Part shown: positions 41,334 through 51,140 of the stretch, piece after piece
Layout: the number at the start of each line of letters is the position of its first letter
Numbering within the stretch: the first letter of the stretch is position 1
Origin: an uncultured Acetatifactor sp.
GTDB lineage: Bacteria > Bacillota > Clostridia > Lachnospirales > Lachnospiraceae
Direction of reading: 5' to 3'
DNA length: 64,000 nucleotides
Assembly (NCBI GenBank): GCA_947629645.1
Contig: CANREV010000010.1
Location: 18,191-82,190, forward strand
The notes under the pieces: model-generated
Told to the model about the DNA's origin: nothing
What the model saw: only the letters and a program-made list of their open reading frames with translations
Database searches by the model: none
Translations under genes and position numbers: made by a program

Positions 41334-44300
41334 ATGAGATGCAGAATAAGACAATGGTTTGCAGGATTTCTGTCGGTGGTCATGCTCATTTCCATGCTGC
41401 CTGTGACCGCGTATGCGGAGGGAGGCGGCTCGCCGGAAAAAACTGCAATAGAGCAGATACAGGAGCTGATCGATGCTCTGCCCAATGCGGAGGAGATCAC
41501 AGCGGACAGCCGGACAGCGGTACGGGAACAGATAGATGCCATAGAGGCGGCCCTGTCGGAACTGGACGGGGAAGAGACGGCAAAACTGGATGCTGCCCGC
41601 TATGAGGCGGCGCTGTCCGCGCTCTCTACCCTGGACAGCGCTGCAGGAGCCGAAACAGAAAATAATGGGGCGGACACCAACAACCGGAAGGGTACGACTC
41701 CGGTTTCGGAAAGCAATGAAACAGGATCGGACACCGTGACGGGCGGAGATCTGCACACGGGGACGGTTGCGAAACGAGTGCAGTCTATGATAGATGCCTT
41801 GCCGGATGCGGAAACCGTCACCGCCGACAATCGGGCCGATGTGGAGGCACAGCTTACGGCCATCGATGAGGCGAAGCTGGCCCTGTCCCAGGAGGAACTG
41901 GACGCCCTGGACATCACCCGCTATAACAATGTCGTTTTGGCCTTACTTGCGTTGGAAGGGCTTTCCGGGGTCAATCAGATTGCTTTGTCGGCAACGGATC
42001 ACAACATGGCAAACGGCAGCCTGACCATCAGCGCAGACGGCAGTTACACCGTCACCGGCACTACCACCTCCAATACGATCCTTGTGAAGAACAACGCACA
42101 GGTCACGATCACCCTGAATAACGTGAGCGTGACCAGCAGTGGCTGCGCCTTTGACATCCAGAGCGGTAATGTGACGTTGATTCTGGCGGATGGGACGACC
42201 AACTCCTTCACCAGCAACAACTATTATGCCGGTATCCATGTGGCGGAAGGCGCGTCCCTCACCATCGATGGCACAGGCACGTTAAACGCGGTCTCGAAAC
42301 AAGTGACCGGTGTGTCAGCGCCCTTTGACAAGACTCTTGGCGCGGGCATCGGCGGCAACGGCGGTACCGATGTGATAAGCACCGAGGACAACGCGGGCAG
42401 CATCCTCATCAAGGGCGGCACGGTCAACGCCAAATGCGAGGGCGATGGCGCGGGTATCGGCGGCGGCTGGACCTGGGAGGAACATAAAGCACACGGGAGT
42501 TTTCAGTCTATCACCATCACTGGCGGTAAAGTGACGGCAGAGAGCGGCGGTAACGGCGCGGGCATCGGCTGTGGCTGCTGGGCCGCTGAAATGGGGACGA
42601 TCAACATAAACGGCGGAGAGGTTCACGCCAAGAGCGCGTCACCGAACGGGGTATCCTATGCCATCGGGTACGCGCATAAAGACAAGGAGTTTGAAAGCAA
42701 CATATCCGTTGAGGGCGGCGTGATCTTTACGGAGGGCCCCAATGGGCGCGGGATTGGCGCGGAGTCGCTGACGAAGAAGAACTGCCTGATTGTTTCCGAA
42801 TCCAGCAGCGTTGAAATTAATGGGAACCCCACGATCACAGGGGACGTCACCCTTCCGGATGGCAAGACCCTGACGATCCCCTCCGGCAGCACCCTCACGG
42901 TAGCGGAAGGAGCGATGCTGACTGTGGCAAAAGGGGCAAACCTCACGGTAGCGGCAGGAGCAACGCTGACCGTGGAAACAAATGCGGAGCTGACCGTAGC
43001 GGAAGGGGCAACGCTGACGAACAACAACAAGATTGTAAACCATGGGAAGATCGTTCAGGATGGAACCATCAACGGAAGCGGGACGATGGAAGGAAATCCG
43101 GCCGCCGTTTACAAGCTGAGCGTCACCGCTCCTGTTTTGGCCAGCGCGACAGAGGGCTACAGCCAGCCCGAGGCCCAGCCCATAACCATCCAAAATACAG
43201 GCACCATGGAGGCTGCGATTTCTAAGGTAACGGTCAGCGGCAGCGAATTTACGATAAGCGAAGACGGGGGATCCGATCATACGGTCGCGGTTGGCGGGAC
43301 AAACACAAACTGGAAAATTCAACCCAGAACCGGACTTATGACAGGGATTCACACTGCCACCGTCACTGTCACCTACGATGGCGGCAAGACGGCAACGGCA
43401 CAGGTATCTTTTGTCGTGAAGTATGCTGAGGATGTTCTGTTGGATGTTTCCAAAAGGTCTCTGCGCTTTGATTCTGACGGCCGGTATACCGTCACGGGAA
43501 CCACGAGCGCAAATACCATCACCGTGACCGGAGGCAATGTGGAGCTTGTGCTGGACAGCGTAAGCATTACCAGCGGCGCCTGCGCCTTTGACATCCAGGG
43601 CGGCAAAGTGACGCTGATCCTGGCGGACGGGACCACCAATTCCTTCACCAGCGGCGGAGGTAACGCGGGTATCCAAGTTGCCGAAAACGCATACCTCACG
43701 ATCAAGGGAAACGGCGCGCTGAACGCCACCGCGAAGAAGCCCAGCAATACTTCCAGCGGTGCGGGCATTGGCGGGCATTCGGCGAAAACGGCGGGACATA
43801 TCACTATCGAGAGCGGGACTATCACAGCCAAAAGCGAAAGTAGCTGTGACGGTGCGGGTATCGGCGGCGGTCATACCAGTGAGAAAGGCCAAGGCGGAGG
43901 ATTTCAGTCTATCACCATCACTGGCGGTAAAGTGACAGCTGAGAGTGGCGGTAACGGCGCGGGCATCGGTGGTGGGTGCTGGTGCAAGAATATGGGGACT
44001 ATCACCATCAGCGGCGGGGAGATCCATGCAAAAACAAACGGGACAAATAACTCTGTCACCACTGGAAATAAGTCATTCGCCATTGGTTATGGGTACGGAT
44101 CCAGTAAAGGGGGCACAATTACCATCACTGGCGGCTTGATTTTTGCGGAGAGCAAATACGGTCGTTATATTGGCGCAGCAAGCGCACCAACGCCAACAAA
44201 CTGCGTGGTCTTCAAAAACGATAGCGGCGTTGACTTTAACGGAAACCCCACGATCACAGGTAATGTTACGCTCAGCAAGAACCTGACGATCCCCTCCGGC

Positions 44301-47300
44301 CACACCCTCACGGTAGCGGACGGAGCAACGCTGACTGTGGCAAAGGGAACAACGCTCACGGTATCGGAAGGTGCGCAGCTGACCGTGAAAGAAAATGGAA
44401 CGCTGATTGTGGAAGGGACGCTGACCAACAACAACACTATTCAGAATGACGGCACGATCAATCAGCTTGGGACAATCGATGGATCAGGAACGATAAACGG
44501 AAAACAGCCCGGAAAGTACGGGCTGAGCGTTGCTGTTTCTAATTTTGCCAGCGCGTCAGAGGGCTACAGCGTGTCCGAGGTCCAGCCCATAACCATCCGG
44601 AATACGGGCACTATGGAGGTCACGATTTCCGATGTAACGGTTAGCGGCCATGACTTTACGATAAGCAAAGACGAAGGATCCGATAATACGGTCGCGGTTG
44701 GCGGGACAAACACGAGCTGGAAAATTCAACCCCAACCCGGGCTTGCCGCAGGAAATCACACCGCTACGGTCACGGTTACCTACAACGGAGGCAAACCGGC
44801 GACGACACAGGTATCCTTTGCCGTGACGTACGCCCCCGGCGATACGCTGGATGTTTCCAAACGATCTCTGCTCTTTGATTCGGACTGCCAGCATACTATC
44901 ATAGGAACCACGACCGCGAATACCATCACGGTGACCAAAGGCAACGTGGAGCTTGTGCTGGACAGCGTAAGCGTCACCAGCGGCAAGTGTGCCTTTGACA
45001 TCAAGGGCGGCAATGTGACGCTGATCCTGAAGGACGGAACCACCAATTCCTTTATCAGCGGCGGCCATTATGCCGGCATCCATGTGGCGGAGGGCGCGAC
45101 CCTCACGATCAAGGGGAACGGTACGTTGAACGCCACCGCGAAGAAGCCCGGCGATACTATCAGCGGCGCGGGCATCGGCGGAAATTACGATGACAACGCC
45201 GGCAGTATCACGATTGAGAGCGGTACGGTCGTTGCCAAAAGCGAGGGCGATGGCGCGGGCATCGGCGGCGGTCATGCCAACGACAATGCCGACCATAAAT
45301 ACGGACAATTCAAGTCCATTACGATTAACGGCGGTAAGGTGACGGCGGAGAGCGGCGGCAACGGAGCCGGTATCGGCTGCGGCTGCTGGGCAAAGGCCAT
45401 GGGGCCTATCAATATAAACGGCGGCGAGATCCATGCCAAGACCGCATCGACAAAAGCCTACGATATCGGCTACGGGTATAAAAACGATGGCGATGAGTTT
45501 GATAGTACCATCACCATAAAAGGCGGTGTGATCTTTACTGAGGGCACCAGGAATCGCGGGATTGGCGCGAAGTCGTCGACGAAGGAAGACTGCCTGATCG
45601 TCCCTTACTCCGGCAATGTTGAGTGCTGCGGGGATCCTACGATCACAGGCGATATTACGATCCCCTCCGGCAAGACCCTGACCGTTCCCGCCGAGCAGAC
45701 CCTCACGGTAGCGGAAGGGGCGACCCTCACGATAGTGGAGGGAGCAACGCTGACGGTAGAAAACGAAGGGACGATTGTAAACAATGGCAGAATCATCATT
45801 TACGGGACGATTAACGGAAGAGACAAGGTGACAGAACATTCGGCGGAAGTGTACTGTCTGCAGGTCACGGTTCCCACCTTTGGCAATTTGGTGGAGGGCT
45901 ACCCACAGCAGGAGGCCAAGACCGTCACGATCAGGAATACGGGGACGGTAGCCGCCAACGTTTCCGAAGTGAAGCTCAGCGGAAACGGATTTGATTTAAA
46001 CACCGGAACAACCGGGAAACTGGAGTCGGGAGCATCCAATACCACATGGACGATCCGGCCCCGGTCGGGATTGACCGATGGACTTTATACCGCCACCCTC
46101 ACGGTCGCCTATGACGGCGGAAAGAAAGAGACGGTACAGATATCCCTTCAGGTTGTCAACGAACCCATATCGTATCTGGACAGCGATGGCTCGAAAAAGG
46201 AATGTAAAAGCTGGAAAACGGTCGTGAGCAACGAGACGGACTGGAATGAGTCAAACGGGTATGGTGGATGGTATGGTCTGGATCGGAACGTTACGTTTTC
46301 TTATCGCATCTACGTGGAAGGGAATGTGAAACTGATTTTAAAGGACGGCTGTACCCTCTCGACAAGGGGGATTACGATACGTTATGGAAGCACTCTGACA
46401 ATCTATGCACAGTCCGCCGATGCCGATACCATGGGTGCGCTGTCTGCGCAAAACGTATACGATGAGTGTGCGGGAATCGGCGGAGAGCCGGATTGGGAAG
46501 GCAAGGCCGGCGCAGGCAATATCGTGATCTGCGGCGGTAAGATCACCGCAGTCGGAGGCAAAAAAGCGGCCGGTATCGGAGGCGGCGAGAACGGTTATGG
46601 CGGACATATTACCATCTACGGAGGCGTGGTGACTGCCACCGGCAGTAATGGCGGGGCCGGCATTGGAGGAGGATACGGTTCAGGCGGCCGGGGCGGATAT
46701 ATTACCATCTACGGCGGTACGGTGACTGCCACAGGCAGTGGAGGCGGAGCCGGCATCGGAGGCGGTTGTAGCGGTGACGCCCAGAGTACGGAGGGTGTTA
46801 CCATCTACGGCGGTACGGTGACTGCCACCGGCAGTAATGGCGGGGCCGGCATCGGTGCGGGTACATCCGGCAAAAGCGGAAAATTTTCCACCGGTGAAAA
46901 CGGCGATGCCGTGATTCATGCAAACGGCGGCATTTCGAATAAGGAGAATCAGAGTAGCTGGAGCGGCGTCATTTTTGAGGAAGGAAACGGCCAGGTGTAC
47001 GGAGATCCGATCCCAACGGAGGATTTTGAGGTGGGGAGCGGGGAGACGCTGACGGTGCCAGGCGGGAAAACCCTGACCGTTGCCGATGGCGTGACCCTGA
47101 CAAATAGCGGCGCCGTCAATATTGAAAGTGGCGGTCATGTCTATAAGGAAGAGCGCGGCACGATCACCGGAAATTCCTTCAAATGGGAAGCTCCGCCCTA
47201 TCAATTAAGCGTTGCCAATATCACCTTTGACGATGCGCAGTACGGTTATGCCCCGCTATCCGGCCAGACGATCACGATCACCAATACCGGCTCCGGTTCT

Positions 47301-50300
47301 TATAACCCCGTGATTAAAAGCGTGACGCTGGACGGAGATGGCTTTACGCTCGGGAAAGGAAACTGTGGGCAGGTAGAGAAGGGCACCCCTGATGAGTCCT
47401 GGAGTATCCGGCCCGACAGCAATCTGTCGGTCGGAAAATATACGGCCAGCATAATTGTCACTTACGGTGAAAGCGGCAGTGGTGTCACCAAGACTGCCAC
47501 GGCGGAAGTGTCCTTTACCGTCACCAAGGCAAAACCCACGGTTACCGTGGAGGCATCATCGGCGGACGGGGAGTTAAACTACGGCGATGACATCACCCTC
47601 ACCGCTACGGTGAGCGCGGACGGTGTGGACGCGAAAGATATCACAGGTGAAGTGGCTTTCCAGGCAGGAGGCGTGTCCCTGGGCACCGTGCCGCTGCAGA
47701 CGGCCGCATCCTCCGGCGCCACCCTGATTATTTCCGGTTCTGACCGGAAGACGCAGAAGGTCCTGTTTGGGGACAGCAGCGATACCTCTGTTACCCTCAC
47801 CGCTTCCTACAACGGAAATGACAGTATCGGGGAGCAGACGAAAACGGCGGATGTGACCGTAAAACCCAAGGAGCTGACCTTCTCCTTCACGCCTAAAAAC
47901 AAGACGTACGATGGAGAGGCTTCGGTGGAGGGAGATTTTGGCGATTTCTCCGGCCAGCTGCTGGCGGAGGAAGGGACCACGGATGAGGTAACCATAAAGA
48001 GCTATGCCGCCAGTGCCGGGGACGCGGATGCCGGAACCGGAAAGTCCGTCACGGTGACGGAGATCACGCTGGACGGAGCGGACGCGAAATACTATACGCC
48101 GGGCAGGCTGCCGGATGCGGTTGCCTGCGGGACGGTGGACATCGCCCGTGCGGCGGCCTGTGTGACCGGAGAGCCTGTCGGTGCAACGGATCTTTGCTAC
48201 ACCGGAGCGTCCCAGGAGCTTCTCACCACAGGGGCGCTCTGCACCGGAGGCACCATGAAGTACTTTGTGGGGGAGAAGGACGATGCTTCCCGGCCCGGCG
48301 CGGAGGCGGAGTGGAAGGAGGATATTGCCGATATCACGGCCACGGAGACGGGGACATACACCGTCTGGTACAAGGTCGAGGGGGATGGAAATCATATCAG
48401 TACGGAACCGGCCTCCCTTTCCGTTGCGATCGGGAAGGCGGATACTTCCGTCACGGTCACAGCCGCTTTGGCATCTGCCGGGGAGGGAGCGCTGACCTAC
48501 GGTGAGGACATCACCCTCACCGCTACGGTGGACTCCGACAACATCGATAAGTCCTGCGCGGAGAAGATCACCGGAGAGGTGGAATTTAAGATCGGAGAAA
48601 CATCCCTTGGCACCGCGCCGTTACAGACAGCTACGGCCACCCTGACCATTTCCGGATCCGACAGGGAGAAACAGCACGCTTTGTTCGGAGAGGACGGCAG
48701 TACCACCCTCACCGCCAGCTACGGCGGCGATGCCAACTGTAACGAGAGCGCCAATGGCAGCGAAACGATCACGATGGCCAAGAGGGATCTGCTCTACACC
48801 GTCACTGCCCAGGATCGGGAATATGTGCCGGACAATGATGTGGTCGCGGTCACTCTGACCCCTGACACGCCGGTGAAAGGGGAGGATCTGACGCTGACCG
48901 CCATCGGCAGAGTGGAGAAGGCAGACACAGGTATCTACGATACGATCTCGCTCTCTGACATTACCCTGACAGGAGAGGATGGGAAGTATTATAATTCGGT
49001 GGCGGAGACCGCCACGGTGAAAGTCACCGTTGAGATCCGCAAGATACGGGCTAGGGTGGATACTCCGCCTGTGGGCGCCTCGGATCTCATCTACACCGGA
49101 GCGTCCCAGAAGCTTCTTGCCGCGGGGGCGGTCAGCACCGGAGGTGTCCTGCAGTACCTGGTAGGGGAGAAGGATGATCCCTCGCTGCCCGCAGAGGACG
49201 CGGAGTGGAAGGAGGATATTGCTAGCGTCACGGCCACGGAGGCGGGGACGTACACTGTCTGGTACAGGGCCTATGAGGATCCGGATTATACGACCAGTGA
49301 AACAGGGTCTGTCACGGTGGTCCTGGAAAAGGCTCCGGCCCAGGTTGATACGGAGCCCGTCGGGGCGGCGGATCTTGCCTACACCGGGAAACCCAGGGAG
49401 CTTCTTTCCGCGGAGGCGGTCAGCACCGGAGGCGCTTTGCAGTACTTTGTAGGGGAGAAGGACGATCCATCGCTGCCCGCAGCGGATGCGGAGTGGAAGG
49501 AGGATATTGCCGATGTCACGGCCACGGAGGCGGGGACGTACACCGTCTGGTACAAAGTGACAGGGGATGAAAATCATAAAGACACTGAACCCGCGTCCCT
49601 CACCGTCTCTATCGAGAAGGCTTCCGGTCGGGCGTCTGTCTCTCTGGAGAATTATCTCTGTGGGGATACGGACACTCTTCCCGTGCCCCAGTCGGAGACC
49701 AATGGCACGGAGAAGGTGACGTATTTCTATAAGGAGAAAGACGCGCAGGAGGACGCCTACCGCGCCGAAAGGCCCCTGGTGGCGGGCGAATACACGGTGA
49801 AGGCGGTCTTTGAGGAGACGGCGAACTATCGGGAGACCGTGGCCACGGCGGACTTTTCCGTCACGCATCGGTTTGACACCGGATGGAATGTGGGAGCGGA
49901 CGGCGTCTACCAGACTTGCCCGTGCCACACGGACTTTCGTCTGACACAGAACGGGATTTTAGAGGTTCCGGAGGCTTTGCGGGAAAACGAGACGCTGAAC
50001 ACTCCGGAGAAGATTGTACGGACACTGAGGGAGGAGGCGGTCGAGAAGGCTTCCGTACCGGAGCAGAACACCGTTGTGTACGATGTAACGCTCCAGATCA
50101 AGGACAGCGGCTCCGGCTGGACGGAGATGACGGATGAGAGCCTTCCTGCGGAAGGCATCGAGGTCACGCTGCCCTATCCGGAGGGAACGGACGCACGCTA
50201 TACCTTCACGGTGATCCACATGATTACCACAGGGAAAAGCGCCGGCCAGACGGAGATCCCGGAGGTGACCAACACCGAACAGGGCATCTGCTTTACGGTA

Positions 50301-50912
50301 AAGAGCCTGTCGCCCTTCTGCATCAGCTGGACGGCGCCGAAACAGGAAACGCCGCCGGAGAAAGCAGATGGCGGAAAAGCGGATGATCAGAAAGCAGATG
50401 GCGGAAAAGCGGATGATCAGAAAGCAGATGGCGGAAAAGCGGATGATCAGAAAACGGATGACGGAAAGGTGGATGATCAGAAAACGGATGACGAGGCGGA
50501 CAATGAGGACACGGACGATGAGGATGCGGACATGGAGGACGCGCTCACCCAGGTTCAGGGCGGGATCCTGCCGGCAGGCGGCGCGGTGAGAGGCAGCCAG
50601 GCCAGCCGGGCCGGAGTCCGGACCCAGGAGAGTCCAAGCGGAGAGGAGTCTTTGCCGTCCGCACAGCCGGAGGGCGATGGATCGACAGTCCGGACTCCGG
50701 AGAACGGAGAGACTGGGGGCGAGGAGCTTCTGATTCCTTCGGGCGTCTCCGAGGAGAACGACCGGACGGAGGAGAGCGATCGGGTTAAGGAGAGTGGTCT
50801 GACCGGCTTTTGGCCCTGGATTCTGCTCCTTGTGGTACTCCTTGCATCCGGCGCGGGAGCGTATGTCCTGTTCCTTGGAAAGAAGCGCCACAAGGACGAG
50901 AAGGGAGCCTGA
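41334..50912 (+). CDS. Giant repeat-rich cell-surface protein
   Basis: The product has 3,192 residues from the ATG at 41334 (GGAGG, 8-base spacing). A signal peptide ends near PVTAYAEG. Two FIVAR-like helical repeats (about 37-220; IQELIDALPNAEEITADSR and VQSMIDALPDAETVTADNR) come first. Four large beta-helix-like modules follow (about 223-590, 703-1060, 1172-1505, 1614-1954), rich in GAGIGGG and ITITGGKVTAES motifs and separated by NTG-type immunoglobulin-like domains. Then come Ig-like and YDG/MBG-type domains (about 2065-2760), including three copies of GA(T/S/A)DLxYTG...TGTYTVWYK. A Lys/Asp repeat linker (about 3010-3060) and one C-terminal membrane helix (about 3157-3178) with a basic tail end the protein. 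No LPxTG is present. It is probably an adhesin or glycan-binding stalk under the phase switch upstream. Confidence 0.88.
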   Translation: MRCRIRQWFAGFLSVVMLISMLPVTAYAEGGGSPEKTAIEQIQELIDALPNAEEITADSRTAVREQIDAIEAALSELDGEETAKLDAARYEAALSALSTLDSAAGAETENNGADTNNRKGTTPVSESNETGSDTVTGGDLHTGTVAKRVQSMIDALPDAETVTADNRADVEAQLTAIDEAKLALSQEELDALDITRYNNVVLALLALEGLSGVNQIALSATDHNMANGSLTISADGSYTVTGTTTSNTILVKNNAQVTITLNNVSVTSSGCAFDIQSGNVTLILADGTTNSFTSNNYYAGIHVAEGASLTIDGTGTLNAVSKQVTGVSAPFDKTLGAGIGGNGGTDVISTEDNAGSILIKGGTVNAKCEGDGAGIGGGWTWEEHKAHGSFQSITITGGKVTAESGGNGAGIGCGCWAAEMGTININGGEVHAKSASPNGVSYAIGYAHKDKEFESNISVEGGVIFTEGPNGRGIGAESLTKKNCLIVSESSSVEINGNPTITGDVTLPDGKTLTIPSGSTLTVAEGAMLTVAKGANLTVAAGATLTVETNAELTVAEGATLTNNNKIVNHGKIVQDGTINGSGTMEGNPAAVYKLSVTAPVLASATEGYSQPEAQPITIQNTGTMEAAISKVTVSGSEFTISEDGGSDHTVAVGGTNTNWKIQPRTGLMTGIHTATVTVTYDGGKTATAQVSFVVKYAEDVLLDVSKRSLRFDSDGRYTVTGTTSANTITVTGGNVELVLDSVSITSGACAFDIQGGKVTLILADGTTNSFTSGGGNAGIQVAENAYLTIKGNGALNATAKKPSNTSSGAGIGGHSAKTAGHITIESGTITAKSESSCDGAGIGGGHTSEKGQGGGFQSITITGGKVTAESGGNGAGIGGGCWCKNMGTITISGGEIHAKTNGTNNSVTTGNKSFAIGYGYGSSKGGTITITGGLIFAESKYGRYIGAASAPTPTNCVVFKNDSGVDFNGNPTITGNVTLSKNLTIPSGHTLTVADGATLTVAKGTTLTVSEGAQLTVKENGTLIVEGTLTNNNTIQNDGTINQLGTIDGSGTINGKQPGKYGLSVAVSNFASASEGYSVSEVQPITIRNTGTMEVTISDVTVSGHDFTISKDEGSDNTVAVGGTNTSWKIQPQPGLAAGNHTATVTVTYNGGKPATTQVSFAVTYAPGDTLDVSKRSLLFDSDCQHTIIGTTTANTITVTKGNVELVLDSVSVTSGKCAFDIKGGNVTLILKDGTTNSFISGGHYAGIHVAEGATLTIKGNGTLNATAKKPGDTISGAGIGGNYDDNAGSITIESGTVVAKSEGDGAGIGGGHANDNADHKYGQFKSITINGGKVTAESGGNGAGIGCGCWAKAMGPININGGEIHAKTASTKAYDIGYGYKNDGDEFDSTITIKGGVIFTEGTRNRGIGAKSSTKEDCLIVPYSGNVECCGDPTITGDITIPSGKTLTVPAEQTLTVAEGATLTIVEGATLTVENEGTIVNNGRIIIYGTINGRDKVTEHSAEVYCLQVTVPTFGNLVEGYPQQEAKTVTIRNTGTVAANVSEVKLSGNGFDLNTGTTGKLESGASNTTWTIRPRSGLTDGLYTATLTVAYDGGKKETVQISLQVVNEPISYLDSDGSKKECKSWKTVVSNETDWNESNGYGGWYGLDRNVTFSYRIYVEGNVKLILKDGCTLSTRGITIRYGSTLTIYAQSADADTMGALSAQNVYDECAGIGGEPDWEGKAGAGNIVICGGKITAVGGKKAAGIGGGENGYGGHITIYGGVVTATGSNGGAGIGGGYGSGGRGGYITIYGGTVTATGSGGGAGIGGGCSGDAQSTEGVTIYGGTVTATGSNGGAGIGAGTSGKSGKFSTGENGDAVIHANGGISNKENQSSWSGVIFEEGNGQVYGDPIPTEDFEVGSGETLTVPGGKTLTVADGVTLTNSGAVNIESGGHVYKEERGTITGNSFKWEAPPYQLSVANITFDDAQYGYAPLSGQTITITNTGSGSYNPVIKSVTLDGDGFTLGKGNCGQVEKGTPDESWSIRPDSNLSVGKYTASIIVTYGESGSGVTKTATAEVSFTVTKAKPTVTVEASSADGELNYGDDITLTATVSADGVDAKDITGEVAFQAGGVSLGTVPLQTAASSGATLIISGSDRKTQKVLFGDSSDTSVTLTASYNGNDSIGEQTKTADVTVKPKELTFSFTPKNKTYDGEASVEGDFGDFSGQLLAEEGTTDEVTIKSYAASAGDADAGTGKSVTVTEITLDGADAKYYTPGRLPDAVACGTVDIARAAACVTGEPVGATDLCYTGASQELLTTGALCTGGTMKYFVGEKDDASRPGAEAEWKEDIADITATETGTYTVWYKVEGDGNHISTEPASLSVAIGKADTSVTVTAALASAGEGALTYGEDITLTATVDSDNIDKSCAEKITGEVEFKIGETSLGTAPLQTATATLTISGSDREKQHALFGEDGSTTLTASYGGDANCNESANGSETITMAKRDLLYTVTAQDREYVPDNDVVAVTLTPDTPVKGEDLTLTAIGRVEKADTGIYDTISLSDITLTGEDGKYYNSVAETATVKVTVEIRKIRARVDTPPVGASDLIYTGASQKLLAAGAVSTGGVLQYLVGEKDDPSLPAEDAEWKEDIASVTATEAGTYTVWYRAYEDPDYTTSETGSVTVVLEKAPAQVDTEPVGAADLAYTGKPRELLSAEAVSTGGALQYFVGEKDDPSLPAADAEWKEDIADVTATEAGTYTVWYKVTGDENHKDTEPASLTVSIEKASGRASVSLENYLCGDTDTLPVPQSETNGTEKVTYFYKEKDAQEDAYRAERPLVAGEYTVKAVFEETANYRETVATADFSVTHRFDTGWNVGADGVYQTCPCHTDFRLTQNGILEVPEALRENETLNTPEKIVRTLREEAVEKASVPEQNTVVYDVTLQIKDSGSGWTEMTDESLPAEGIEVTLPYPEGTDARYTFTVIHMITTGKSAGQTEIPEVTNTEQGICFTVKSLSPFCISWTAPKQETPPEKADGGKADDQKADGGKADDQKADGGKADDQKTDDGKVDDQKTDDEADNEDTDDEDADMEDALTQVQGGILPAGGAVRGSQASRAGVRTQESPSGEESLPSAQPEGDGSTVRTPENGETGGEELLIPSGVSEENDRTEESDRVKESGLTGFWPWILLLVVLLASGAGAYVLFLGKKRHKDEKGA
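50364..50483 (+). repeat. 30-bp in-frame tandem repeat in the giant gene
   Basis: Three identical 30-bp units starting GCAGATGGCGG (50364, 50394, 50424) and a degenerate fourth (50454-50483) encode ADGGKADDQK, a charged linker close to the cell wall. Being a multiple of three, the array can expand or shrink in frame. Confidence 0.93.
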
Positions 50913-50964
50913 GAAAATGTAGTTGCATTACCGCCTGGAAACTGCTGCAATGGTTCACAAAAAT

Positions 50965-51003
50965 AACAGCCCCGGAACAGAACGAGATTCCGGGGCTGTT
51001 TCT
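50965..51003 (+). terminator. Terminator of the giant gene
   Basis: A perfect 13-bp stem (AACAGCCCCGGAA / TTCCGGGGCTGTT) with a 10-base loop ends in TTTCTT. It lies about 50 bases after the stop codon. Confidence 0.85.
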
Positions 51004-51082
51004 TATGGTCCGAAAGACAAGGGAGCGGGAATGTGGCGGGACAAAGGAAGGAGAATTTACTGAGTTTTATTGCAAAATTTTC

Positions 51083-51122
51083 AGTGACAAAAATGTCACT
51101 TTATAGTATAATAATGTCACTT
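51083..51122 (+). promoter_or_regulatory. Promoter with TGTCAC operator half-sites
   Basis: AGTGACA-AAAA-TGTCACT (51083-51100) is a perfect inverted repeat whose left half supplies the -35 (GTGACA). TATAAT (51107-51112) is spaced 17 bases from it, and a third half-site TGTCACT follows at 51115-51121. A repressor bound here would block the promoter, suggesting autoregulation of the gene at 51141. Confidence 0.7.
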
Positions 51123-51140
51123 AGAAAAAGAGGTACACAG

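Noticed and set aside
42639..44027. Long minus-strand open frame inside the giant gene (and similar ones up to 50,891)
   Set aside because: They are antisense to the GC-rich repeated coding sequence, lack ribosome binding sites and have repetitive, non-protein-like composition.
50700..50912. LPxTG sortase anchor on the giant protein
   Set aside because: The C-terminus has a membrane helix and basic tail, but no LPxTG-like motif precedes it.
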